Shown piece by piece: positions 12,501-23,900 of a stretch of DNA of 64,000 bases (the stretch's first letter is position 1; each line of letters starts with the position of its first letter). Under the pieces are notes generated by a model. That model had not been told where the DNA came from and did no database searches. It saw only the letters and a program-made list of their open reading frames with translations. The translations under genes were made by a program, and so were the position numbers. This stretch comes from Dipylidium caninum (lineage: Eukaryota; Platyhelminthes; Cestoda; Cyclophyllidea; Dipylidiidae): positions 434,001 to 498,000 of the forward strand of contig QEYB01000825.1 in the NCBI GenBank assembly GCA_017562135.1, written 5' to 3'.

Positions 12501-12689
12501 GGTGAACATTCACCATGTGTTCATCCACTTCATTGGGCGATCTGGACGCGAAGGAGCACTGCGGACAAAGGGCCAACGTGTTGGCTGTCTCCGGCGGGTC
12601 AATTTCGCCCTCGTCCTGGTGCTGATGCTCTTCCTGCTGTTGCTTTTCCTCACGATGGTCTTGATGTTGCTGCTGCTTCAATGGATCCT
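6379..12689 (-). CDS. Large C2H2 zinc-finger protein, seven coding exons, 5' end missing
   Basis: Exons on the minus strand: 12689-12152, 11079-10626, 10525-10130, 8467-7905, 7825-7270, 7023-6602, 6532-6379. Introns are 1072, 100, 1662, 79, 246 and 69 bp, all GT-AG, and every junction keeps the frame. The product is at least 1,026 residues. It has seven C2H2 fingers: one near residue 45, three between about 180 and 290, and three in the centre (about 540-750). A poly-Pro/Ala segment lies between the third and fifth finger groups, and the C-terminal tail has no fingers. Several fingers carry Trp-Lys-x-Asp in the recognition helix, including a near-identical pair with CGHRSNWKWD. This is very likely a nuclear DNA-binding regulator, but I do not recognise the orthologue. 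The first exon here starts in phase 1, so at least one upstream coding exon is missing. Confidence 0.88.
6602..7023 (-). CDS. Zinc-finger gene, sixth exon: low-complexity then helical
   Basis: Acceptor ttggtacag at 7024-7025 and donor GTGAGA at 6601. Starts ATNPTEIGSS, continues through a Ser/Pro/Thr-rich stretch with a basic cluster RPKRRARRS (possible nuclear localisation signal), then Leu-rich helices. It has 422 nt, leaving two bases that pair with the last exon. It has no C2H2 finger. Confidence 0.8.
7270..7825 (-). CDS. Zinc-finger gene, fifth exon: fingers 6 (end) and 7
   Basis: Begins inside finger 6, supplying SNWKWDVRKHMKQMH after CPLCGHR from the previous exon. It then holds a Ser/Gly-rich linker and finger 7 (FRCSFCKLTFHMWQNLAQH, His-x4-His), followed by an Ala run. 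Donor GTGAGA follows KREEYAL at 7270. The 79-bp intron upstream interrupts finger 6 three codons after its second Cys. Confidence 0.88.
7905..8467 (-). CDS. Zinc-finger gene, fourth exon: finger 5 and start of finger 6
   Basis: Acceptor ctctttag at 8468-8469; donor CG|GTAAGT at 7904-7905. It encodes a Gln/Glu/Ala-rich segment, the short basic PPPAKRRS, then finger 5 (YKCSSCGHRSNWKWDINKH, His-x4-His) and the first half of finger 6. It runs 563 nt and leaves two bases for the split Arg codon. Confidence 0.88.
8806..8994. repeat. Polypurine GGA/GAA tract
   Basis: About 190 bp with very few pyrimidines on the plus strand, inside an intron of the zinc-finger gene. It creates false long frames (Glu-rich one way, Ser/Pro-rich the other). 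Confidence 0.92.
9251..9310. repeat. Pentamer repeat CCAGT to CCGGT to GCGGT
   Basis: A pentanucleotide array whose unit drifts along its length: CCAGC/CCAGT, then CCGGT, then GCGGT, then GCGGG. This is a readable record of stepwise spread of point variants in a tandem array. Confidence 0.88.
10130..10525 (-). CDS. Zinc-finger gene, third exon: poly-proline segment
   Basis: Exactly 132 codons in phase 0 on both sides (acceptor ggtctttag, donor GTGAGT). Starts TSPNPHKSLETPS and contains runs of Pro with Ala and Leu (APPPPAPPPPPPP, then APPPPLPIFPPFG). It has no finger. Proline-rich segments of this kind are common in transcriptional regulators, but a function cannot be read from it. One other frame also spans the exon but ends in a stop just before the donor, which supports the chosen frame. 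Confidence 0.82.
10626..11079 (-). CDS. Zinc-finger gene, second exon: fingers 2-4
   Basis: Acceptor after a pyrimidine tract (cgcctttttag, 11080-11081). The first base completes the Lys codon before the first Cys of finger 2, giving YKCSRCASSFPWHGDLTDH. A Ser/Gly/Arg linker follows. Finger 3 (YSCPFCKYVAKYLSELRRH) and finger 4 (FGCIFCPYKSAWKGDLKRH) are joined by a TGEKP-like linker (HMGVKPFGC). Donor AAG|GTAACT at 10625-10626. The frame stays open further upstream to 11363, but that part reads the pyrimidine-rich intron and is not coding. Confidence 0.9.
11080..12151 (-). other. Intron 1 of the called zinc-finger exons, purine/pyrimidine tract
   Basis: A 1072-bp intron. Positions 11191-11425 are almost pure purine on the plus strand (GGA-rich), so the transcript carries a long CCU-rich stretch just upstream of the acceptor. 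A GCA/CAG-like run lies near 11683-11709 and a C run near 11776-11788. No exon seen. Confidence 0.7.
11191..11425. repeat. Polypurine GGA tract
   Basis: About 235 bp, nearly all purine on the plus strand, within intron 1 immediately upstream (in transcript sense) of the acceptor at 11080. Confidence 0.9.
12152..12689 (-). CDS. Zinc-finger gene, first recognised exon: Gln/Glu-rich and finger 1
   Basis: Acceptor cggtgtgtag at 12690-12691, so the exon begins with two bases of a split codon and an upstream coding exon must exist. Encodes a Gln/Glu/His-rich start (QQQHQDHREEKQQQEEHQHQ), finger 1 (LCPQCSFASRSPNEVDEH, His-x4-His), then a Ser/Thr/Asn-rich linker ending RRRY. Donor AA|GTAGGT at 12151-12152 gives the split Lys codon completed by the next exon. 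Confidence 0.85.
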
Positions 12690-13455
12690 CTACACACCGG
12701 GAGAACAAAAAACCAGGATGATAAAGGAATTGGTGGATTAACTTTAAAGTACGTTAGACCAAAACCTTTTCCATATTTTCGTAGGCAGTAACCCAGCCTA
12801 TCCTCTTCTCCTTTTTGGCGGGAAGATGTTGAGACTTAAAGCTTTTTTAATTTTTCCTTAGATCCACTGTGAATTTCCCAACACCCAGCAACTGCTACGA
12901 CCACAGCTTCCATCCATTTCGCAAAAATAGGAGACAGGAGTATTTCCATGTAATAGATGGACCCAAATCGGACAATCAAGTAGGAGGAAGGCCGAAATTT
13001 CGGTCCCCAGCCCTGTGGCTGCATAATTACAGAAGAGTTTGAATGTACTGCTTATGAAGACAATTAAGGAGTTCAGTAGGTTTCCGCTGACTTGATGGGA
13101 AATTTTATAAATCCATGACTTAACCGTCCGGTCACAAACGACAAAGGTTTACCCAAACTGCGAATATAGTCATTTCGTGTCATTGCCGAAGGTAAGGGAA
13201 GGGTAATAATGCGTAAAGTCGGGAGAGGGGAGGACGGGCAGAGTTGGGTGAAAAAGACCGAGGTGGTAGGTGGGAGGACAGATCGTAAAAATTGGAGGTT
13301 GTGCGGGCCCACGTCCTTCTACTGCCTTTGCGCTTTCCCGAGTGATTCACCACAACTACCAACGCCATCTTAGTGATAGTTGGTCTTGGCTTCCCTTTCC
13401 GGCCATCTCCCCCTTCCCCTTCTCTCCCCTGCCTGCTTGCCTTTCGGCTCGGAAG

Positions 13456-13483
<28 letters not shown>
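13456..13483. repeat. (CA)n microsatellite
   Basis: About 14 uninterrupted CA units. Confidence 0.95.
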
Positions 13484-13486
<3 letters not shown>

Positions 13487-13530
13487 GGAGATGACGCACA
13501 CAGCACACACGCAAACGCACATACACAGGT

Positions 13531-13579
13531 GAGAGAGAGCGAGCGAGCGAGCGAGCGAGAGAGAGAGAGAGAGAGAGCG
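13531..13579. repeat. Compound GA / GCGA microsatellite
   Basis: Runs of GAGA flank five GCGA units. It begins about 50 bp after a long CA run (13456-13483), making one compound polymorphic-type microsatellite. Confidence 0.9.
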
Positions 13580-13730
13580 AATGAGCGCGTGGAGAAGCTG
13601 GCTGGACGGGGACAGGGGAGTAGGCCCGGCCATATTCGGACATGGAGGGAGCGTGACTCACGCATTGCTGTGGGCCCGTGTGTACAAACGCAGAAAGGAG
13701 GATGGAGGTAGGGTGAGGCCGGGCCGGAGG

Positions 13731-13768
13731 AGGGGAGTGGAGGGGAGGGGAGGGGAGGGGAGGCGAGG
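13731..13768. repeat. (GGGGA)n tract, quadruplex-prone
   Basis: Six or more runs of four G separated by single A (with one TG interruption) on the plus strand. This matches the four-G-run pattern expected to fold as a G-quadruplex. Confidence 0.9.
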
Positions 13769-15762
13769 CACAGACACAGCTGGGCGTCACAGTCATTAAG
13801 GCCCTTCCCAACGAGGATCGACTTTACCCGCCACCGCCGCCGCCTCCACCACCACCAAATCCGCCTCCGCCTCCGCCACCTCCTACACTTCCCTTCTTCC
13901 CAAGCCCCCTCGCCTTAGCCTTTGCATTCATGCTTGCCACTGCTGCTCCTACGCTCCCAGTCTATTCACACACACACACACACGCAAAATTGCACATCCA
14001 CACGAACTGAACGACGATGGAGGAGACGATAAGGCTGAAGGTGGCTATGCATCCGAGAAAGCGCCTCGTACGCGTCTGTTTGTGTGCTCGCCCACTCCAC
14101 CTACGCTCATCAGTAAGTCCATTCTTTTCAAATATTCCGGTTCAACAATTTGTGGCAACTAACAATGGAATGTTGAGAAGCGATCGGGCAAATATTAACA
14201 GGCGATTCAACCAGGGAGGAGCTAAATAATTTCATATCTACTGTCAGTCGAGTCTCGAGTTGGAATGCCGAAGGTGTTGTCGACTGATTGCATAATATCG
14301 AGGCGCCTGAGTAGACGCCACCAGCCTCCGAGGGGAGCATCGCAATCGCCTCCCTCCCCTGCACACTCCCTGTTGATTCCTCATAAATATGCACAACAGA
14401 GGCAGGTAGATGATATCCTCCCGGCGGAGTCGGCGTCCCCGCCAGGCTTCCTGCCTTTCGGAGGGGAGTTGGCATGCTAATGTCCCGGCATACGATTATC
14501 ATGTTGCCACTGTTGCACCGGCATCCCCCGACAGGCTGAGAAGCCTCCGCCTCCACCGTCGGTCCCCGCTCCGCTCCGCTCCGTTCCGCTCTGCCCAGTC
14601 GCTTCCCTTCGCCCCCCCCCCCACCCGTCCGAGGTTAATGCAATCAACAACTCACCGAGGGACGACGTCGATTTACCAGCCTCTCCGCGACACGAGTCGT
14701 TTGTATTTGCCATTATACTCACTCCAACAACTGCAAGGGAGAGAAGAAAAACAGCGTTTTTTTCCCACTTTGGCCGGAGAGGAAAGGAAGAGAGAGGAGG
14801 CAAGGCGGCGGAGTGGGTTAACCACCCCGTGTGGTGGAGGAAGACAGGTCAACCCCGACGACAGATGGTGGCGGCTTTCCCCTGCCCTCTGACCTCACCC
14901 ACAGGCCTGTGACCCCAGCCCGCGGGTCGCCGTGGCTGCGTTTAACGCGGATCTAAGCAATAGCCACGGCAGTCGGGAGTGGACTGCCGCAGCAGTAGCA
15001 GCAGTCGACTTATGTTTATACAACTTCAGCGTAAATGCCCTGCATCGAAGTAAAGTGGAGTGTTAAGTACACATGCGTGGGCACACACACACACACACCA
15101 AGGATGACGCCTTCATGACAGGGAAATTATTTATAGGAACTTTGACCACGGTTGACATTAGCAAGCAGGAGTGGAAACACCGCGTTTCAAACGCATACAC
15201 ACACACACACACACAAAGTGCAGTTTGCAGTCTCCTCTCCAGGAAGTCGTCTCAAGGAAGACCTCCTGGTGGAGTAGAAAGACTGGTGGAGGGTGGAGGC
15301 GGCGAGGCGATGGGGCTGAACACAGAAGTAATTCCAAGGCCGAGTGACTGGCCTTAGCGTCCAACAAGGCGTCGCACACACGCACCTGCTTGAGGAGTTG
15401 ACGGCAAGTCACCACGACGTGTTGGCCTCTTCTCGAGGAACACCGGCCTTGTCGGCATTTTGCAAGGCAACTCCACCGCCAGATGGTATGACTTGTTTAG
15501 TTTGTTGCCAAGTCGACGCCTCACCACCCCATGCCTGCCTACTCACACACGAATGTCCGGCCATTTCTGGTCTGTGTGACTCACGCGTCTTGTGGAGACG
15601 CTGTTGGAGTTGGAGACAAAAAAGTACACGAGGATTGTCCTATTGCCCGCCCCCCCCCCTTCCCCACCAGTTATCACATGCTCCCTCTCCTTCTAACCTC
15701 AACACTGTCCAAGTACACACATGGTGGTCAAAACATCTTCAAGAAAGTCATTTGCCCCCAAC

Positions 15763-15797
15763 GCCCGCCCCGCCCCGCCCCGCCCCGCCCGCCCCCT
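15763..15797. repeat. (GCCCC)n tract
   Basis: Consecutive CGCCC / GCCCC units on the plus strand. The complementary strand has at least four G4 runs and is quadruplex-prone. Confidence 0.9.
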
Positions 15798-17845
15798 CCC
15801 GTCCGTGCGCGTCCAATCAGCACCGGAGGTGGCGGAGGAGGGCAGAGGACACGGATTGGAGGAGTGAGTGGGGAAAGAGGATCTATTTCCTGATCCCAGT
15901 GGGGAGGAATGGGTGTATTTGCAATTGGCGTTTACAACAATCCGACGCTGTTACGTGATCACCTACTCCCGGGTGTCCCGAAAGGGGACTTGTCGACCCA
16001 GAATCCCTCCAGGAAATCGATACACCCAGCCCCCGCGCCGCCCGCTCCCCCCCCCTTCCCCCCCACCGCCTTCCACACACCTGCAACATTCCACACAGGG
16101 GCCAGAGACTTCAAACATCTCTTCTGCCCAGTCTCCCCAAACCACCATGACGGTGGCGACGCGGTGCCAATCAGCACTGAGGGGAAACAAACGCATCCGC
16201 GGTGGGGAAAAACTCCTTTTCTACCCCCCACCCGTCTCCCACCCGTCCCCCCCCTTCGCCTTCCCTCGTGTTGGTAAGCGATTGGCAATTCTCTTGTGCT
16301 TAAATACGCGTTCTTTTCATCCTGTTCAAGTGATGGCGGTGCCGTGTTATCCTGAAAGTAAACATGTGCTGCCTGCTTCTCCAGTTTAATTACCTGCTGG
16401 ATGGAAGTGTTTATTCGAACTGGAAAATTCCACCTACAACAACAGCAAGTGCAGGCTTGTGAACAAAAAAAAACCCCATTGTCAATTGAAAACTTTCGAA
16501 GGACTAAATGAGTGTAAAGAAGTGCCTCCTCCGCCTCCTCCTCTTCCCGTCCCGCCCGTCCGCCTTTCCTAATCCTTCTTCGTGGCCTCCTGCATGCTTT
16601 TCTCGTTCTCTTTTAACAATTGGATTCAAAGCACCAGAGAAACTAAACGATACAGGTCGGGAACATTGCGAAGTTAACATTCCAATGCACTTTATGTTGT
16701 GCGATGACTATGACAATTTAGAGTGAAGGGACGCTCATTAAGAAAATACACCGCAACGCACGAGTGGAAATTGAAAAAAAAAAGATAAACTCTGAGGAAT
16801 ATAGAGAAAAAAGAAGGTAGAAAACGGAACGAGCGATGGTGGAGAGGTGAGATGAAATTCGTGTTCAATAACTTTCGACATTTCGAGTGTCCGAAGTGAA
16901 AATGTAAGAGCTTTCCACAAACGTTTGTAGTTCAACTGTGCCATAACAGTTCAAGTCTTTTCTGCTCTTCCAACAGGAAGTGCCAGGTCTTTGTTCCCGA
17001 GCCAAATAAATTATCGCAATGGGATTGGAGTCATTTGGTGAAAAGATGCGGGCAAATGGGATGATTCCCATAGCCACCGAAGCCGTCAAACTCGGTCCCA
17101 CGGCTCCCTGAAGACAGACACTTTCCTTGGGGCTGAGGCCCCCCAACTGCTCGAGTGACTCTACACTCGTCGTGCCTGCTCCACCCCCCGACCGAAGGCC
17201 CACCTTCAGCCCCGTCCCACTACACCTCCCCTTGGGGGGGGAAGGGGGAGGGGAATCCGGACAGACCTACAAGTTGTCTGCTAATAGGCAAGAAGCAGTT
17301 CTTAGTCATTCCAAACTGGAGACCCTACCGTACTCGGAGGGATGAATTAAAAAAATGTACTTGATATATCAATTGGATCAGAGTCAGGGGCACAAATAAA
17401 CGTGGCTATCTCCTAGTTTAAGGAAAACGACATAGTGTAGGCGGATGGGGAAAAAAGAAAGTGAGAGGGGATGGGAAATGTGAACGAACGTCTGGATCGA
17501 GGAGGGGGAGTTGAAAGGAAGCTTAATTGAGCAGAGCATTGAAGGAGGTAATCGCAAAAAGGCAAAGTAGCTTTTAAGTTTGTGCCATCGGTTATTAGCC
17601 ATTGCGGTAGATCCAATTACTGAAGTTAAAATCACCCTGCAAATCGTGGATACTGCGACAAGGAGTGCAATTAATTGAAGCTACTTAACCGCACACCTTG
17701 GCAAAGCATTAAGTAAACCAGAAAAATAGTGATTTTATGAACAAGATAATGTACTCACATGTACACAACCCCTCCCGATGGACGCAGCCTCCGCTGTGAC
17801 GGGACAACCGGAAGACTGTAAACACCTAGTCAGCAGCAAAAAGTT

Positions 17846-17990
17846 TGATTATATAGCAGTGATTGGCCAATGACGTGACAGTGACTGCCTGTCTTCCAAT
17901 TGGAAGGCTGCACGCGCGCTCTCACCAAGCCGGTGTGCGCACAGGACATCCAATTGGAAACCTGCCTATTGACCGTCGCCTGATTGGTCA
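17846..17990 (-). promoter_or_regulatory. Candidate promoter: TATA box and seven CCAAT boxes
   Basis: On the minus strand a TATATAATC-type TATA box lies at 17847-17856. Upstream of it, CCAAT occurs on the minus strand at 17862-17866, 17899-17903, 17953-17957 and 17983-17987, and on the plus strand at 17867-17871, 17896-17900 and 17950-17954. Two of these form CCAATTGG palindromes 54 bp apart, and a CRE-like TGACGTGA lies at 17871-17878. A GTGAGT donor-like site about 100 bp downstream (near 17751-17756) could end a non-coding first exon. Orientation fits the zinc-finger gene, but the link is inferred. Confidence 0.6.
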
Positions 17991-20900
17991 CAATGGTACA
18001 TTATACTTCTTTACGTAAATATGCTTCCAGGTGGTTTGATTGAAGGAAAAATGAACTTGGTACAAAGTGACCTCCGTGTAGATGCTCGAGGCTGGGGGAG
18101 AGCGGTTTTGTTGGGTTAATTGCTGCCCATTTAGGCGGAATAGGCAATGTGGGTCAAATTGATTTGTGTACCCTTTCAGACTGGACATCCCATGTCTATC
18201 GATTTAGCCTCAGTTCACATGATATGTCTGCGTATCTCCCACTCGGAAAAGCTCGAATTAAGTGCCCGCATCCTATGGACTTTTAACACAGACTCGGAAG
18301 ATGATGGCACTCGAGTATAAGTACACTGGGGCTTTCGATCGGGACTGGAAAGGGGAGTCGGAGAACCCCCAAGTAAGCCAGTTTTACGTTGGTGTCACAG
18401 ACGTGGTACAATTTCTTGGGAACGATAGCCTCACCCACGCTATAAATCACTATCAGTCCAGACAACATATTTTTCCTTGAAAGTTTACACTAAAAACTAG
18501 CAGTAAGTCACTGATTACTTGCTCTCTTGCAGGGAGCGTAATCGAGTAACTCGGGATGTTAAATGATGCAGATATTCTATCACTTTTCTTTATACTCTTG
18601 GTAAAACCGGCTACAGGCAGACAACCAACTCGAGGCTGATGTTAATCGGCGATTAGTTGACTTGAAGAGTTGCAGCCATGAGATTGGTTCTACCAAACTG
18701 GAAGATGGAAAGTCGACAGGAAACATAATGCTGGCCTTTAGCTACATCATTTTCTACACAAATCATCACAGTGTTGTTGAGATTGACAACTGCATAGATG
18801 CGGAAGTATGTTAAAGGGGGAGGGGATCGGGGCCGGCAGCAGGCATTGGCTTCTCACGCCGTGGTCGGTGTTTGGGAAATTGATGCACTTACACGTGAAA
18901 TTAAGGGAAATGTGACCCCGTAAACAGATATGGGGACGAAATGGCGCTCTCTCTGTTCCCATTGCTGCAGAATCTGTCTGAACTCAAAAGGCCATGGGCT
19001 GACTGACTGAGAGTGACTACCTCGTCCCGCTAGGGGAGGTTGCATTGCTAGCCCGACTTCGTCTCAATTTGACGTTTGGGAAATGCGGGCAATTCATATT
19101 CGCAGCTTATCGAAAATCTGTGCTATTGTTTACATGGGCTGCGATAGTTCAGGAACCGGGGATGGAGGCTAAGGAGAAGAGGCCACCAGGAGTAGGGTGT
19201 CGGGGGCGGGAGGGGGGCACCTGGGAGAGCGAAGATTCAGCCGAGGCGAATGTTGACCTAAAAGCTTCGCATATTAGTCAAGAAAGGCCACACACGCACA
19301 CACATGTTCACACGTGTGGGTCACGTCTCACAGGCTAGGAGCAGTCAAATTACGCCACATTAATTCAACTTGACAGTGGTGGATCTCGATCCCACTCCCT
19401 GTGATTGCCGGTTGGTACTTCCCGGACTGGGTAGGAGGCACTTAACCACGTGAGTGAAGCGTCAAGGCTGGAATGGGCGATGAGACGGTAGATGACTCCT
19501 CCATGTTACTCTTTTTACGCCCATCTGGGGTCACAAAATTAGTCTGCTATCGGCTCATGTTCTACAGCGATAAATGTCATCGCTTGCTCTTGTCTCTTCC
19601 CCCTCCCCGCCCCGCCCTAGTTGACTCGTCTTCGAGATTCACGATGGAACAATCGGCGGATGAGTAAGACAGACCGACGAGCCGAGGCCGAGGCCTGATG
19701 GAGGCTATTAGAGGCGTGGCAGAGGGAATCAACTAGAAGAGAGGAATAGTCCCGCTTAGACGGGGTCACATTATGAGTCATTTGACCGCAAAAAGTGCTG
19801 CAGCTGCGACCTCCATGAAATGAACATTAATACTCGCGTCTCTTGCCAGCCAGAGGCGAAATTTGGGCCATTTCCGCAATTCCCTCGCCACTCGACTGTT
19901 CAACTCACACTCCGCTGGCCTCAGATTTAAAGCAAATAAGGCAGAGAGCCGGGGCGGGGGGCAACCCGGGGGAGGGGAGGGGGCCGAGCGAGTGAGGGGG
20001 GGTGGAGGGGAAGTCGGCGGTTGGCTATGAAGCATGTCATCTCAGTCACGTCTCAGGTACGAATTTCTCGTACACTCCTCCGGCGATCAAGTAAGTCCTC
20101 CGCGTCTCCTCTGCCGCCCCCTTCGACCCCTTCGCCCCCCCCCTCCACCCCCATGTATTCTACCAGCCGATATGACATGCTGACGAGGCTGATGAAGACA
20201 TCGCTTTTAGCTGTCGTCGCTACGTTTATTAATCATCCTGTCAACAAATTGACGACTGGTATTTCCAAGTTTTCGAACTTTCAATTGTAATTGGAAGCGA
20301 AGAAGATTAGAAATGTCTGTTAAAATTGTTCTATTAACTCGAATGTTGTGAAGGAACTTCCTTCCGCTTACGTCAGCTGAAATGCTTTTAATTTGGGGTG
20401 AAAAGGGTCAAGGTCTACTAAACGAGTGGACGAGGGAGGAGGAGGAGGAGGAGCGGGGTCTCGTAAAGAGAGCAGTTCATTAGCCTTGAAAAAGGGCGAA
20501 CTTGGGTCCTCGAGCCCCCATTCCTTTCTGACCCATTCCGTCACCGTCTGGATGGAAGAACTGACCGCGGTGCGGTAGCGAGAGACGAAAAAGTGATTAT
20601 TTTCTTTAAGCGTTTCCGTACTCCCTCGGTATCGCCTCCTCCCACCCCGTTTAATGAATGTTCCCCTGTTTTTTACAGAATTGACTCGTGAATTTTTCCT
20701 TAAACTACGCTTGGAGAGGCGCAACGCATTCCGACTTTCTCCAGTCCCGGTAATGCGTCATGGAGGGGGCCATGCGAAAGGAAATGGAATGGAAGGAGGA
20801 AGTGAATCGGTTTAATGAGTGTTCCGCGGATGTGAGAAGGATGTTGGAGGGGCTTCCATGCCGTGAGGTCAAAACGGGGAGGGGAGAGGGGGTAGGGGAC

Positions 20901-23900
20901 AAGTCGGTTTCACAGGAAAGGCGATGGCTTTCACTACGTCCTGATCAGTGCCTCGTCCTGCTGGCGAGAAGTGAGGCCGTCTTGACTACCTCGAAGTTGA
21001 GCACGAGGCCAGCACGGAGACCGAGAACATGTGAGGAAGAGACGAGTGGGAGGAGGAGGAGGGAGAAAAAGGCTATGGGCGAAGAAGGCCATAAGTGGCG
21101 GTAACTGCAGGGGAGGTTGAGGTGAAAGAGGAGACTGACGAGGAGGAAAAGGTGGAGGAAGTGGAGGCAGAGTTGGAAAAGAGGGAATGTGACCAAGAGA
21201 GGAGTTATGTGGGTGGAGATATGGGTCCTCATGGCGGGGAATTGGGCTTTCCGACCCACGTTCCCCGTTTCCACTTCGTATACACGCTGGCAGGCTGGAG
21301 GGCCGAGCTGGGACTAGAAGTCCGTAGGTGGAGAAGGGATTAAAACGAGGTAGCAACTGAGGATAAGGAGGAGGAGGAGAAGGAGAAGGGAAAGGCGGAA
21401 GAAGCGAAAGAGGAGAAAGCGACAAAGGCAGTAGGAGAGGCGGAGGCGGAGAGAAGAAGGTGATAAACTGAGGTAACCACTGGGGACGATGGGGAGGGCT
21501 CTGAGAAGGAGGTGGAGGCAGAGGCGGAAGAAAAAGAGACTGACGAAGAGGAGGAGGTGGAAAAGGAGATGGAGGAGAAGGAGAAGAAGGAATGGACCGC
21601 AGCAATGTGACGAAGAGACAAGTTGTGGGGGAGAAAGGGTTCTTCGGGCGGGAAGTTGGACTTTCTTGCGCTCTTCTCCCGTTCCCGCTTCGCTTACACT
21701 CTGGCCAGCACTAGTGTCCAGCTCCGACCAAGCGTCGCAGTGGTAAAATCCAGCGAAACACTGAAATCACGGACTGTGCGTTTTTTCGTATGTGGTATAG
21801 CTCCTTTGTGGATTTTGAAGGAGTCACTTGAAGAATGTTGTGATAAAGATGGTGTAGATGACTCTGTTGTACGAAGGCTTGTCATAATTTCCCTGGAATA
21901 TACTCAAACTCGTGGCAAACTGGTGTAGAGGATTGCGAAATTCCAGTAAATGACGTGAAACGGAGAAGGCAATACATAAGTCTACTCAACCAGGCAAACT
22001 CCTACCGAATCGTCGCTTTGGCCTGTCGCTTACATGTTTGGAAATGGGATTGAGGATGGTGGGAAACATTCCGAGGAAGGCAACCGATCCTCAAAAAATC
22101 CGCTGACAAGTCGAGTCGGCTGAAAAAACCTCTGTTTTTGACGATTGTAAAGTAGGCTTTTGAAGCTCAACTCGCTGAAATTCCTCCCCGAGCGACTGCT
22201 CAGTCATGGTTTAATTGGCAGTAATTACATAAAAATGGACCCCTCTTCTGCCACCCGTCTCTGGGCGGCTGTTTTGGTGACAATCTAAGAGCAGCACTTC
22301 GCGATTTGACGGTTGCGAGTAGCCAAATCCATGACAACCTGAATGGTGGGAGATTTCAGATGAAGTCGATCCAACTACTGGATCCGTGACGTCCACCGTC
22401 CTCATAGACGGTTCTCTTCCTCCCGCCATCCTCTGAAAAATTGTCTCGTGCTATGTGACACAACTGCCAGATGATGAGGCGGAAGAAGAGGAAGGAGAAG
22501 AAGTGGGAGGAGAAGATGAAGGAGGAGGAGAAGATGAGGAGGAAAAGGCGGGGCAGCAAAACGAGGAGGAGGTGAAGGAGGGAAAGAAGGCAACCGCTCG
22601 TCAACGCCTCCCCGACAACAGAACCTCCGTCATGGTTTCACAAACTGGCCGAGACTTAGAAGACGGTAAGTGGAGAAGGGGAGAATTCGCAGAGCATCAC
22701 AGCTTCTCGCTCTCCTCTCCAGCCCCGTTCCCCATCTGCCAGTTGAGGAGGAGGCACACACGGAGGCGATGCGGTCACCGTCGCGGGCCACATGCCGCCT
22801 CTTTCCTCCACCAGCCTCCCCTTCGTCCACGGATGCGTAGGAAGTGCTCTTCGAAGGGCCCAGAAAAGTGGGTAGAAGGGAGAATTGGGAGTATGGAGGC
22901 CTCGTGGCTTACTTACATTACCATTTCATTATTCTCCAAAGAAGATTAATGAAGGAGGAGGAGGAGGAGGAAGCGAAGGACGTGGAGGACGAGGACAAGG
23001 AAGAGGGAGGGGGGAAAGAGGGCAACGACGACGACGAAGGAGACGAGGAGGAGGAGGAGCAGGCAAAAAAAGAGTCAGGCTGATACGTAGGCGGTGAAGA
23101 CATAAATAGACTTCATTTGCACGGTCTACTTGTCCTCCTTCCGACTGAAATCGCGGTCTGAGCAGCCCCAGCGGTGTGTGAAAGTCTCTACCGAATGCAA
23201 AATTAATTTCCACGTGTAGCAACTGGCAGCCATAATTGAAAACAAATACCCGAGTCCTCTAGCGGCAGATGTACTGGCAAACAAAGCACCATTTTTTCCT
23301 CCTCCAAATCTCAATTTCTCTCGCCGTCAGTCAGTTTTCTCCAGAGGCGGTTGGCGAACTGAAGAGTCGTCTGCCACAGACGACGACGTGGCCTACCGAG
23401 TTGTTAATCCCAGAAGAACATAAAATTCCTATTAATCACGAAATGATGTCAACTCGTGTAGTTTTCATGTCAAAATGGGCCCGGCAGAGTCATTCATGAG
23501 ACATTAAAAGTCGCGTAAGAGACTCGAGCCTCCCCCCCCCAAATCTCAGATAATTGGCCGGGGGGGGGGGCGGCGAAAGGGGGGGTCAAGAACAAGAACT
23601 TCAAATCGCATTTTGACCTCAGAAGAGGCTCAAATTGGTAAGGTCGAGTGTGAGGAGGACTCTCGGCTGACTGCGCAGTCGTCGACGGCACGGCGAGGTG
23701 AAGAAGGCACGAAGGGACTCAAACTGCTTTCACAAGGACGTTGAAAATATTTCCCAGGTAAGTTGAGGGAAAAAATTTCATTGCATTTCGTCGAAATAAC
23801 GCTGTTTTTCGACCACTCGAACGGCGAGAAGAATGTCCTCAGGGCGGAAGAGACGGGGAGGAGAAGAGAAGTTGATAAATTGAAAAAATTTGGTAGTCTG

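Larger units (their letters stand above)
12692..17756. other. Likely 5' intron(s) of the zinc-finger gene, microsatellite-rich
   Basis: Lies between the first recognised exon and the candidate promoter near 17.9 kb. It contains CA runs (13456-13483, 13969-13983, 15078-15098, 15196-15214), a GA/GCGA tract (13531-13579), GGGGA runs (13731-13768), CTCCG (14565-14592) and GCCCC (15763-15797) repeats. A missing small exon ending in phase 1 should lie here or upstream. I could not choose one: minus-strand frames at 14128-14556 and 16865-17203 are open but have no recognisable feature. Confidence 0.45.

Noticed and set aside
20934..21605. 223-codon Pro/Ser/Leu-rich minus-strand frame
   Set aside because: It is a translation of purine/pyrimidine simple sequence that has few stop codons in that direction.
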